Part shown: positions 16,027-24,151 of the stretch, one piece after another
Layout of the letters: each line of letters starts with the position of its first letter
Position numbering within the stretch: position 1 is the stretch's first letter
Assembly (NCBI GenBank): GCA_022825825.1
Contig: JAJDWA010000072.1
Coordinates: 110,387-174,386 of the forward strand
From: Candidatus Poribacteria bacterium
GTDB taxonomy: Bacteria; Poribacteria; WGA-4E; WGA-3G
DNA length: 64,000 nt
Direction of reading: 5' to 3'
Notes under the pieces: model-generated
What the model was told of the DNA's origin: nothing
Seen by the model: the letters and a program-made list of their open reading frames with translations, nothing else
Database searches by the model: none
Translations under genes and position numbers: made by a program

Positions 16027-18540
16027 ATGGAAAGAGACGACACACAATTGATTCATAGTATATTGTCAGGTGATGAGGATGCTTTTAGTGAATTAGTTAG
16101 GAAACATGAAAAAAGTGTCCACGCACATGCATGGCGTAAAACCAAAGATTACCATATTGCGGAAGAAATAACGCAAGATGCTTTTCTGCAAGCATATAAA
16201 AAACTTGCATCGCTGCGAAACCCAGATCAGTTCGGTGGGTGGATATGTGTAATCACGGATCGACTTTGCACAGCATGGTTACGCAAGAAAAAACTGTATA
16301 TGCAATCGTTGGAATCTGTCAGTAATGAGGTTCTGGAGAAAACAGCGTATGCCTCCTATATTGCTGAACAACATGAAGAAGAAGCCGCTGAGCGTCGCCG
16401 TGAAATCATTGCAAGCCTTATGGCAATGCTGCCGGCGAATGAGCGCACAGCGATGGTTCTCTATTACCTTGGAGAGATGTCTTGTGAAGAAGTTGGCAAG
16501 TATTTAGGTGTATCTACGAACACGGTGAAAAGTCGTCTTAGCCGTGCTCGAAATCGTTTAAAAGCTGTCAAATTTGATGCAAAACCCGATATCTTATACC
16601 AGGTTGAACACGATTCAATCCCCGCTAAAAGTAGAAAAAGCGGACGCATAAGAGGAGTTAAATCTATGCAGAACAATTTAGCACAAGAGCCGACACAATG
16701 GAACTTACCAGAAGCTGCAAAAACCCGTCTCGGTAGAGGGAAAATACGGGAAATACAGTATTCTCCCGACGGAACAATTCTTGCAGTGGCAAGCAGTATC
16801 GGTATATGGCTCTATGATATGAAAACATATCAAGAAATTGCACTACTTACCGAACATCCAAGTCAAGTTTCCAGCGTGGCATTCAGTCCTGATGGATGCA
16901 CTTTAGCAAGTGGAAGTATGGATGGAACCATTCATCTATGGGATATAAAAACAAGTTCGTACAAAAACATCTTAGAATCCTCGGATAGAACCTTAAGTCC
17001 TTTTACTGTCAGGGCACCGAGTTTGGCATTTAGTCCAGATGGAAAAACGCTTGTATGTGGATATAAAAAAACTATCCATATTTTCAATGCAATCACAGGT
17101 GAACTTAAGAATTCACTGATTACAGATACTTCTGGAGTAATCACACACATCGAATTCAGTCCAGATAGTGAAACGATTATTTGTGGTAGTATATACGGTG
17201 AAATCTCGCTGTGGGATGCGATCACAGGAAAACACAAGAACACAATTCCAGAACCGAGTGATTGTGAGCATGCCATTGCATTTAATACTATTGGGCAAAC
17301 ATACGCTGTGAGTAATGTTATATCGGAACAAGATTGTGGTATTTACATCAACGACTTAAATACAGGTGAGCTCAAGAACAAACTCACTGGAGATTCAATG
17401 CGAGTTGACTGTTTGGCATTTAATCCCTCGGACGATACCATCGCTACAAGTACGGAGGACGGAAAAGGAATCTATCTTTGGGATGCACACACTGGTAAAC
17501 ACAGATTCACACTCAATGACGACTCACCTGACATGGAATTTAGATCTGACTTGGAATTTAGTCCGGATGGGAAAACACTCGCGAGTGAAAGATGTGATGG
17601 TATTATCCGCTTCTGGGATGCGCACACAGGTAACCCAAAATATGATACTTTCAATGGGCATAACGGATTTACGGAATCTTTTGCTTTTACTTCAAATGGA
17701 AAGACTGTTACAATTGCTTATGGCTATGGTACAATCCGTGTATGGGACACTAACACAGGACACCTCATTAAAACACACAATGAGTTTAGAGATCCGATGT
17801 TAAACTATGAAATAGAAAATTTAATGTGTATTCCTGATGGAAAAATATTGGCATGGGGAGCTGGTGGTGAATCGGGTGAGTCCCGCATGCAATTATGGGA
17901 TACAGTCACAGGTGAACACATAAACATAAATCTACCAGCGAAATATGAATGGAAAAACCATAACTTGGAACTCAGTCCCGTCGGAAATACACTTGCAATT
18001 GTATTTGATGACAATCTGCTCAGATTATGCAATATGTTTACGGGTGAAGAAAAGTTTGTCCTATCCAACCCTAACAAAGATTTTTTTGATATGGCATTTA
18101 GTCCTGATGGTAAAACCCTCGCAAGTGGGAGTGACGACAATACCGTCCGTCTTTGGGATATTGACATAGGTGAACACAAGAAAACACTTACAGGACATAC
18201 ACATAGCGTGTGTGACTTAGCGTTCAGTCCTGATGGGAAAACACTTGCATGTGGAGGCGGTGAAATCATCTTCTTATGGGATATAGATACAGGAGATAAC
18301 ACCAAGAAGTTAATAAAACCTACACATAGCGTGTGTGACTTAGCGTTCAGTCCTGATGGGAAAACGCTCGCAAGTGGAGGATTTGAGAGTAACATTAACT
18401 TGTGGGATCCACACACCGGTGAGCACATTAAAACATTGACAGGTCATACAGCCTGGGTGAGAAGTATTAAGTTCAGTCCAGATGGAAAATTTCTTGGAAG
18501 TAGAAGTGACGATGGGACTGTACTTATTTGGAATATATAG
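16027..18540 (+). CDS. ECF sigma factor fused to WD40 propellers (second copy)
   Basis: A protein of 837 residues. Sigma region 2 is AFSELVRKHEKSVHAHAW through HIAEEITQDAFLQAYKKL (about 18-75). Region 4 is LPANERTAMVLYYLGEMSCE with VSTNTVKSRLSRARNRL (about 130-185). A linker follows, and then about 14 WD40 repeats beginning at QWNLPEAAKTRLGRG. The ATG at 16027 is chosen over 15994 because GGAGG lies 6 bases before it and the sigma region starts there; 15994 would also crowd the putative promoter. An internal GAGGAG plus ATG at 16666 could release a WD40-only form. The sigma halves of the two fusions are much less alike than the WD40 leaders. Confidence 0.9.
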   Translation: MERDDTQLIHSILSGDEDAFSELVRKHEKSVHAHAWRKTKDYHIAEEITQDAFLQAYKKLASLRNPDQFGGWICVITDRLCTAWLRKKKLYMQSLESVSNEVLEKTAYASYIAEQHEEEAAERRREIIASLMAMLPANERTAMVLYYLGEMSCEEVGKYLGVSTNTVKSRLSRARNRLKAVKFDAKPDILYQVEHDSIPAKSRKSGRIRGVKSMQNNLAQEPTQWNLPEAAKTRLGRGKIREIQYSPDGTILAVASSIGIWLYDMKTYQEIALLTEHPSQVSSVAFSPDGCTLASGSMDGTIHLWDIKTSSYKNILESSDRTLSPFTVRAPSLAFSPDGKTLVCGYKKTIHIFNAITGELKNSLITDTSGVITHIEFSPDSETIICGSIYGEISLWDAITGKHKNTIPEPSDCEHAIAFNTIGQTYAVSNVISEQDCGIYINDLNTGELKNKLTGDSMRVDCLAFNPSDDTIATSTEDGKGIYLWDAHTGKHRFTLNDDSPDMEFRSDLEFSPDGKTLASERCDGIIRFWDAHTGNPKYDTFNGHNGFTESFAFTSNGKTVTIAYGYGTIRVWDTNTGHLIKTHNEFRDPMLNYEIENLMCIPDGKILAWGAGGESGESRMQLWDTVTGEHININLPAKYEWKNHNLELSPVGNTLAIVFDDNLLRLCNMFTGEEKFVLSNPNKDFFDMAFSPDGKTLASGSDDNTVRLWDIDIGEHKKTLTGHTHSVCDLAFSPDGKTLACGGGEIIFLWDIDTGDNTKKLIKPTHSVCDLAFSPDGKTLASGGFESNINLWDPHTGEHIKTLTGHTAWVRSIKFSPDGKFLGSRSDDGTVLIWNI
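16652..16668 (+). promoter_or_regulatory. Internal ribosome binding site and start in the second fusion
   Basis: GAGGAG (16652-16657), 8 bases, then in-frame ATG (16666-16668). The predicted product starts MQNNLAQEPTQWNL, which lines up with the true start of the stand-alone WD40 protein at 12651 (MQKQQHYTQWRL). This suggests the fusion arose from adjacent sigma and WD40 genes. Confidence 0.6.
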
Positions 18541-18548
18541 GAACGTCT

Positions 18549-18570
18549 AAGAATATGTGCACATATTCTT
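18549..18570. repeat. 22-base perfect palindrome after the sigma-WD40 gene
   Basis: AAGAATATGTGCACATATTC plus TT (18549-18570) reads the same on both strands. It begins 8 bases after the stop codon and is followed by an AT-rich run. AATATGTGCACA recurs once at about 18598. With no loop it is a better candidate for a dimeric protein-binding site than for a terminator. Confidence 0.55.
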
Positions 18571-18616
18571 ATATTTTACAATTATAGTGAAATCTGAAAA
18601 TATGTGCACACTCCCT

Positions 18617-18689
18617 GGTAGATGCGGTTGCCTAACCAATGCAGAGGACCACACGCGTATTCTGCCTTGGTTTGGAAACCGCATCTACC
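18617..18689. repeat. Inverted-repeat element (GGTAGATGCGGTT family)
   Basis: Ends GGTAGATGCGGTTGCCTAAC and its near complement GGTTTGGAAACCGCATCTAC flank about 30 bases including GGACCACACGCGTATTCTGCC. A small member of the palindromic family found across the window. Confidence 0.7.
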
Positions 18690-18784
18690 GTTTCCAAAAT
18701 TGCTTATCCCAGTTCACGTTATCATAGTATGCATAGCTAATTTTTCAGCGTGCCTTATGAAAAATACCAAGGAACATAATCCTT

Positions 18785-19264
18785 ATGTCTATAAAAAGCG
18801 TACTTATTGCGAGTTTACTCCTATTGCTGATTTTCTCAGTAGGGGTATTTATATACCAACAATACGGACCACAATCAAATTCTTCTATAAATACGCCGAG
18901 TCAGAAAACTCTTGTAAAAAATCAGGTTGACAAATCAAAGCCGGAAAAAAACGAACATATAGACAGCAAAATACCCGATGAGTTCTACCAACAGATTATT
19001 GATAACAATATCTTTCGACCACTTGGATGGAAACCACCTAAAAAACCGGAACAGTATATACTTATCGGTGTAGCAAGTGCTGATAATAAAAACTATTCCC
19101 AAGCCATTATCTTAGAAACAAAATCAAATGAATTACACACAGCCAAAGTTGGTGATTCCTTTGGGAACGTTGTTATAAAAGATATTCAACAGAAGCAGGT
19201 CATATTAGAAAAAGATGGGAAAGAGATAAAACTACAAGGTGGAAAACCGCAATTCCTCCGTTAA
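18785..19264 (+). CDS. Single-pass protein with a GspC/PulC-like periplasmic region
   Basis: A 159-residue protein with an N-terminal membrane anchor (about 4-24), a charged low-complexity linker (25-60) and a small beta-rich domain. DNNIFRPLGW is followed by YILIGVAS, SQAIILE, AKVGDSFGN and VVIKDIQQKQVILEKDGKEI. The order of short strands and the GD turn resemble the HR domain of type II secretion GspC/PulC, but the match is weak. No other secretion genes lie nearby. Function is not established. The ATG at 18785 follows an AAGGAA site. Confidence 0.6.
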   Translation: MSIKSVLIASLLLLLIFSVGVFIYQQYGPQSNSSINTPSQKTLVKNQVDKSKPEKNEHIDSKIPDEFYQQIIDNNIFRPLGWKPPKKPEQYILIGVASADNKNYSQAIILETKSNELHTAKVGDSFGNVVIKDIQQKQVILEKDGKEIKLQGGKPQFLR

Positions 19265-19356
19265 CATCTCTGATTGGTAATGATTATCAATTCTTAAGGT
19301 GATATTGTATTTTCTATAAATTGGGCTATTATGAACGAATAAACAACTACAACCCG

Positions 19357-19502
19357 TCTCATAAATCACTTGTAGGGCGAGGTCCCTGTGCCTCGCCATG
19401 CCTCAATGGTGGAAAGCAGGCGGGCACAGGGACCTCGCCCCTACAATCGGAGTGGGAGTTGGATAAGATAGGGCGAAATCTAACAAAATCAGATTTATGA
19501 GA
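19357..19502. repeat. Nested inverted-repeat element upstream of the ECF sigma gene
   Basis: An outer 11-base inverted repeat (TCTCATAAATC at 19357-19367, GATTTATGAGA at 19492-19502) encloses an inner palindrome at 19372-19444. The inner arms are GTAGGGCGAGGTCCCTGTGC and its complement. The element ends about 30 bases before the sigma start and may carry or disturb the promoter. Confidence 0.7.
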
Positions 19503-19531
19503 TACGCTCTATAAAATAAATGAGGAGATAC

Positions 19532-20158
19532 ATGCATAAGCCGATTACAACGAATGTGGAACTAAGCCCTCTTGATGAAAAGGAGCTTGTTTTACGGACA
19601 CAGAGGGGAGAGGCAGATGCTTTTAACCCTATCGTTAACAAATACCGACAGAAAATCTTTAATTTAATTTACCATCGTGTGAACGATCGCGAAACAGCAG
19701 AAGATATATGCCAGGAGGTATTTTTGAAAGCATGGAAAGCCCTGCCGAACTTCAAGGGACAATCTGCTTTATATAGCTGGATATATAAAATTGCAATTAA
19801 TTGTATTATCGATTTCTATCGCAAAGAAAACAAAAATTATGTAGTAAATTTGGAAGATTTACCAGAATATATTGATTATATTTTTCATGATGTTAAGGAG
19901 CATTCTTCACTAAGTCAAACGCTTGAAAAGAAGGAATTTGAAGCCATCATCGGTGAGGCAGTACGCAGGCTGCCCCCAGGTCAACGGCGTGTTTTTCATT
20001 TACGCTATGACGAGGAAATGAAAATAAAAGATATTGCATTGCGCTTGAATAGATCCGAAGGTACTATTAAGACACATTTACATCATGCACATCAAAAACT
20101 GCGGGATATGCTGCGTCCTTATCTGCATAATGAACATATTGGTTGGCTCATAACTTGA
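19532..20158 (+). CDS. ECF/RpoE-type sigma factor
   Basis: A protein of 208 residues. Region 2 runs from DAFNPIVNKYRQKIFNLIYH to AEDICQEVFLKAWKALPNF and SWIYKIAINCIIDFYR. Region 4 holds LPPGQRRVFHLRY and a helix-turn-helix (MKIKDIALRLNRSEGTIKTH). Unlike the two sigma genes at 9948 and 16027, it carries no WD40 extension. No anti-sigma gene follows; the next gene is on the other strand. AGGAG lies 4 bases before the ATG at 19532; the ATG at 19520 is an alternative with no site of its own. Confidence 0.9.
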   Translation: MHKPITTNVELSPLDEKELVLRTQRGEADAFNPIVNKYRQKIFNLIYHRVNDRETAEDICQEVFLKAWKALPNFKGQSALYSWIYKIAINCIIDFYRKENKNYVVNLEDLPEYIDYIFHDVKEHSSLSQTLEKKEFEAIIGEAVRRLPPGQRRVFHLRYDEEMKIKDIALRLNRSEGTIKTHLHHAHQKLRDMLRPYLHNEHIGWLIT

Positions 20159-20193
20159 CCTCATAAGGAGAAATTTTGGTTACTTGCTGACAT

Positions 20194-21600
20194 TTAAAAC
20201 GGATTTTCACGTGTTGTTAGCGCACACCACCTCGTAGAAAGCAGGTGATTAAATAGCATTTCCCGTGCTTCTTGCGTATCAATATGCTTTAATGCTAATG
20301 CAGCGTGAAAACGTACGTATCGGTTATCATCTTCCAGTTGAGCGATTAAGTGTGGCAGCGCCGGTTCAGAGAACGGTCCCAGTTTTGCTAATGTGCGAGC
20401 TGCATTATAGCGAACCCAATAGTGTTCATCGCTTAGCCCATCTATTGATACCTGCACCGTCTGTTCTAAGTCAGTATCCTCATCCATTTGTTGACCGATA
20501 ATTCCTAAACCTTCAATTGCATGCCGACGAACCAATGGCGATTCATCTTGTGCGGCCTGGGTTAATGCTGGAATTGCTTCCGCTGCTGCTTTTCCCATAT
20601 CTGCTAACGCATAGGCTGCAGTTGCACGTACCGAATCATCCGTGTCTTGTAGCGCATCAATTAACGTTGGAACAGCGGGTAAACCGGTCAGACTTAAAGC
20701 ATATCCTGCATAGCTGCGGATAGAATCGGAAGTTCCATGCAATGCTTGATCCAAAGCAGGGACTGCCGCTTCGCCAACTCTCCCTAAGCGGTATGCAGCG
20801 TTCAACCTTATCTTTTCATCTTCGTTTTGTAAAGTATCAAGCAAGTTATCCACTTCGGCGGATGGAACACCGTTAGCTGCTCCATTTTCTTTCCCATAAT
20901 ACCAATCCCACTGCGATTCCCACAGTTCTGGATGGTCGGGTTCTACACCGTTTCCAACAGAATGCCAATCATCGGTATTGCTTTGCCAGGAAGGTGTACT
21001 CGGTTCATCAAATCGTGAGAACAAGAATTTTAACATATACCGTTTCTTATCACTGCGATTCGGCGTGGCACGATGCCATAGGTCATAATGGACAATAGTT
21101 ATAGTACCTGCTTCGCCACAGAGAGAAATATCTGGCTGTTCGTGTGCGCTTTCACTGGTCTCGTAATATTGAGAGCCAGGTAGCACAGCAGTTGGTCCTC
21201 TGTCCTCAGGCACATCTTGTGGATAATAAAACGCCATCGTCCAACGGCATTTGTGTCTTCGTATCTGTTCGTCTCCTTCATAAGTATCCTTATGAAAACC
21301 CTGTCCGCCACTACCTTGTGGGTTGAAATGGCAGTATCGGTGCGGGTGCATCATATAGTTTGCCCCAAGCACGCCCTGCATAGCACCATCAACTACTGGG
21401 TGGTCAAACACTTGTTGAATTTCAGGAATAAGAGGGAGAACATTGTTTCCCAAGTTACCTGTGTGTTCAAACATAGCTTCCAAGTGCCCGAAAATGTTTT
21501 CATGAAAACTCGGTGGAAAATCGGTTTTAACCGTAATATAACCGTTAATGATGAAATCTCGCATCTGTTCATCAGTGAGTTGTATCGCCTGATTTTTCAT
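20194..21600 (-). CDS. PhyH-type Fe(II)/2-oxoglutarate dioxygenase with HEAT repeats
   Basis: A 468-residue protein. The N-terminal half is a phytanoyl-CoA dioxygenase-like domain. The iron ligands appear as the HxD in GFHKDTYEG (about 98-103) and the distal His in VHYDLWHRATPNRSDKKRYM (about 170-190), whose Arg would bind 2-oxoglutarate. From about residue 250 the chain is HEAT-like repeats (VPALDQALHGTSDSIRSYAG, VRATAAYALADMG, VRYNAARTLAKLG). Such a fusion suggests the oxygenase is guided by protein contacts. The substrate is unknown. AAGGAGG precedes the ATG. Confidence 0.87.
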   Translation of the reverse strand: MKNQAIQLTDEQMRDFIINGYITVKTDFPPSFHENIFGHLEAMFEHTGNLGNNVLPLIPEIQQVFDHPVVDGAMQGVLGANYMMHPHRYCHFNPQGSGGQGFHKDTYEGDEQIRRHKCRWTMAFYYPQDVPEDRGPTAVLPGSQYYETSESAHEQPDISLCGEAGTITIVHYDLWHRATPNRSDKKRYMLKFLFSRFDEPSTPSWQSNTDDWHSVGNGVEPDHPELWESQWDWYYGKENGAANGVPSAEVDNLLDTLQNEDEKIRLNAAYRLGRVGEAAVPALDQALHGTSDSIRSYAGYALSLTGLPAVPTLIDALQDTDDSVRATAAYALADMGKAAAEAIPALTQAAQDESPLVRRHAIEGLGIIGQQMDEDTDLEQTVQVSIDGLSDEHYWVRYNAARTLAKLGPFSEPALPHLIAQLEDDNRYVRFHAALALKHIDTQEAREMLFNHLLSTRWCALTTRENPF

Positions 21601-21837
21601 ATTATACCTCCTTTGTGTCTGATATCAAGATAGCAGGAATGCGAGTGAAAGTCAATTCGTAATTATTGGGTGTGTAAAGTTTTTTGCATGGGTTGCGTGA
21701 TAGGTCTTGCAAAGTTATGATAGAAATAGTACCTTTTCCTCATAAGTTCAATTTCCATACAGTAGAGGATACTTATGACCAGTATATCATTAAATAGTTG
21801 TGAAGACAATGAGCAAACGCCCTTAGTTCCATATTTT

Positions 21838-22635
21838 TCAGTAAACAGATGTATTGAAATTCCAAGTAGAAAAGGAAAAAGGAGAGTAGGTTTCCAGACC
21901 ACTCTCTTTTTCCTTTTTGTCATCGCGATATCGCTGAACCCACTCCTCAGACACACTGTCCGCTTGCTTCAGTAAACGTCTTTCTCCAAATACAAGGTCT
22001 TCAGGATAAGAAATTTTTAGCCATTCTAAAATTCGGAGCGCAGTTTCTTCATAGTAAGGCACAAAATCCTCATAAATTACCGTAAAAGGAATTATATTGT
22101 ATCGGGTGAAATATTTTTGCCATGCTGCTTCATGAAAAATAATCTCTTGAATGAGATAGTCGATTGCTTTAAAGTTGTACTCCGGTTCTTTGTCCAGTTC
22201 AGGTATAGGGTCTCCAATTCTTTGCCACCAAATACATGTCTGAAGGCCTTTCCACAAAGAGACTGCTTGTCGCACTTTATCTCGACGCATGATCCAGATA
22301 TAATTCAGATTTGGAAATAATTCCGTTAATACTGCATAGGGTGATAAAGAACGATCTTTGAATTGCGGTGTTTGAAGCACCTGACTGATAAACCTATCAA
22401 AATAACCCCACATAAGTTTTGTCCCAAAAACACCGTTTGAAGTTGTGCTTTTCTCTTTTACCTTATTGAGAAAATCGGTATAGTCCGTTGCTCCCCACTT
22501 TTTAGACCACTCTTTATCATCCCAAAAATATTCGCCTGGAATTCCAGCGAGGCCTGTATTTTCCAAAGCCTCAAACAGCAAATAACCTCCACAACGAGGT
22601 GTCGCACAGATTAGATATGAAACAGACGGTTTCAC
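21838..22635 (-). CDS. Stf0-type sulfotransferase
   Basis: A 265-residue protein with a PAPS-binding start, LICATPRCGGYLLFEAL (5'-phosphosulfate loop). IWIMRRDKVRQAVSLWK (about 115-132) matches the 3'-phosphate site of Stf0 sulfotransferases, which sulfate glycolipids and sugars. The start codon appears to be GTG, with GAGAGGAG about 11 bases upstream. It starts 21 bases after a phosphotransferase gene, so the two probably form an operon acting on the same acceptor, which cannot be named. The 237-base gap on its 5' neighbour side toward 21600 shows no gene. Confidence 0.83.
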   Translation of the reverse strand: MKPSVSYLICATPRCGGYLLFEALENTGLAGIPGEYFWDDKEWSKKWGATDYTDFLNKVKEKSTTSNGVFGTKLMWGYFDRFISQVLQTPQFKDRSLSPYAVLTELFPNLNYIWIMRRDKVRQAVSLWKGLQTCIWWQRIGDPIPELDKEPEYNFKAIDYLIQEIIFHEAAWQKYFTRYNIIPFTVIYEDFVPYYEETALRILEWLKISYPEDLVFGERRLLKQADSVSEEWVQRYRDDKKEKESGLETYSPFSFSTWNFNTSVY

Positions 22636-22656
22636 AGAAGACGCTCTCCTCTCTTA

Positions 22657-23904
22657 TCAATTATCAGTTGTTGACTTATTGTTTTCACTTGAATTAAGAT
22701 GAAACGCGGGGTACAGCGGCATTTCTTGGACTTCAGGGGGCCATATTGTCCTGTATTTATCTTGGATTTTTCTTGCTGTCGCGCCAAGTGCTTGAAGATA
22801 ACCGTGTTCCTCAGTCAACTGTGCCAACATGCCTAAACGGTAGAAAACACGTCTGCGTACAGCAGGCAACCCCCAATGATTGTAGTTCGGGTCAATCCGT
22901 AAAGCCTCATAATCGCCAGCGGGACGATTATTTATAATATTGCTAAACACATTTTTTGGAGGCTCAAAAAACCTGTAAATACAACGGATCGTCTCATAAA
23001 CACATGCTTCTATGATGCGTTGATAATACCACATGTCATCTTGTGCTTCAGGACAAGTAGCGGCAAGTTCAAAGCGGTATATCCTTTCCATCTCTTGCAT
23101 TACATCGTCAGGAAACCGAGAAACCTCTGCCCACATATCGAGATGAACACGTATCTGAAACCCATCAACAAGCACATGTTGTAAGTGTCCAAACTCGTAG
23201 TCAAAAACATAAACTTTTGATTTTGAGATAGACTGATAAACATTTACGGGGTAAAGGTCACCGTGTGTAAGTCCATGAAAACGGTTGGAAGGTTCAAGGA
23301 AGTCTACAAGTGCCTTTAACTCGGAAAAGGACTCTTGATATGGTGTGATACCTGCGGCATCACATATCTCTGTCAACTTTTCAGTATAAACACTAAGCAA
23401 GTCTTCAGCTTTCTCTTCAATAGGAACAATTGAATCCCGTATCTTAAGGAATTCCTCTGCTTTGCCAAGTGAATATGCATTAATCTTTCCAAGAGCCTTA
23501 GCGCATTCAATCAGAACTGTTTTCGCATTTTGGCTATCATCAGAGAGTAATATCGCCCGAAGATTTTGACCGTCGCCCATATCTTCCATAACGATGAGAG
23601 GGGCGTTGTTTTTTTCCGTATATCCACCGCCATAAATGCGCGGTGTAACGCCATTTTCACCCATCTGGTCACTCAAGAATTGTAAACATGCCCATTCAAC
23701 ACGGATCCTCCTTGCCCGCTTCCGTTTAACAAAAACACTTGTAGGTATTTCATCGGGTCCCGAAAGAACCCTGTAACGATATAGAGATTGAGGATGGATA
23801 TTCTCGCCTTTATCAAGACGAACCTCCCCACCAAATTTCTGTGATAGTATCGTCTGAACTGCTGAATTCACATTTCTGAAAGCCGGACTGTTATTTGTTA
23901 CCAT
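22657..23904 (-). CDS. Aminoglycoside/choline-kinase-like phosphotransferase
   Basis: A protein of about 415 residues with the APH-type kinase fold. PLIVMEDMGDGQNLRAIL is the hinge region, HGLTHGDLYPVNVY the catalytic loop (HGDxxxxN) and VFDYEFGH the metal-binding D. Substrates of this family include amino sugars and small alcohols. The frame is open to 24015, but the first 37 residues are encoded by a repeat shared with 43073-43107 and by a repeated palindromic word. I therefore place the start at the ATG 23904 (MVTNNSPAF), though its ribosome binding site is weak. It is transcribed with the Stf0 gene. Confidence 0.75.
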   Translation of the reverse strand: MVTNNSPAFRNVNSAVQTILSQKFGGEVRLDKGENIHPQSLYRYRVLSGPDEIPTSVFVKRKRARRIRVEWACLQFLSDQMGENGVTPRIYGGGYTEKNNAPLIVMEDMGDGQNLRAILLSDDSQNAKTVLIECAKALGKINAYSLGKAEEFLKIRDSIVPIEEKAEDLLSVYTEKLTEICDAAGITPYQESFSELKALVDFLEPSNRFHGLTHGDLYPVNVYQSISKSKVYVFDYEFGHLQHVLVDGFQIRVHLDMWAEVSRFPDDVMQEMERIYRFELAATCPEAQDDMWYYQRIIEACVYETIRCIYRFFEPPKNVFSNIINNRPAGDYEALRIDPNYNHWGLPAVRRRVFYRLGMLAQLTEEHGYLQALGATARKIQDKYRTIWPPEVQEMPLYPAFHLNSSENNKSTTDN

Positions 23905-23917
23905 AGGAATGTTCTCA

Positions 23918-24121
23918 GGAAGATGTCCGTTGCGTAGAGCAAAGCGAACCCAAATCAATGCTATGAGTGCCTTTATGGCATTCAGCCAAATCAACACAGC
24001 ATGCGCGTGTGGCATGCTGCGAATGTCAATTTAGCGGTACACACCTCTGGTAGGCGCGTTTTCTAAACGTGCCGTTAGGTCTTCAACACAGGAACAGGCG
24101 CGTTTTGGAAACGCGCCTACC
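23918..24121. repeat. Composite repeat region upstream of the phosphotransferase
   Basis: A 34-base word (GGAAGATGTCCGTTGCGTAG and onward) at 23918-23951 recurs at 43073-43107 with one substitution and one indel. GCATGCGCGTGTGGCATGC at 23999-24017 is the exact complement of 8401-8419. An element at 24024-24121 starts TGTCAATTTAGCGGTAC and contains GGTAGGCGCGTTTTCTAAAC and its inverted partner, like 34459-34622. Confidence 0.7.
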
Positions 24122-24151
24122 AGAGAGGAGACTAAATCGGATTATACTAAA

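Noticed and set aside
21663..21956. A 97-residue minus-strand frame downstream of the sulfotransferase
   Set aside because: It overlaps the sulfotransferase end in another frame and has no ribosome binding site or domain.
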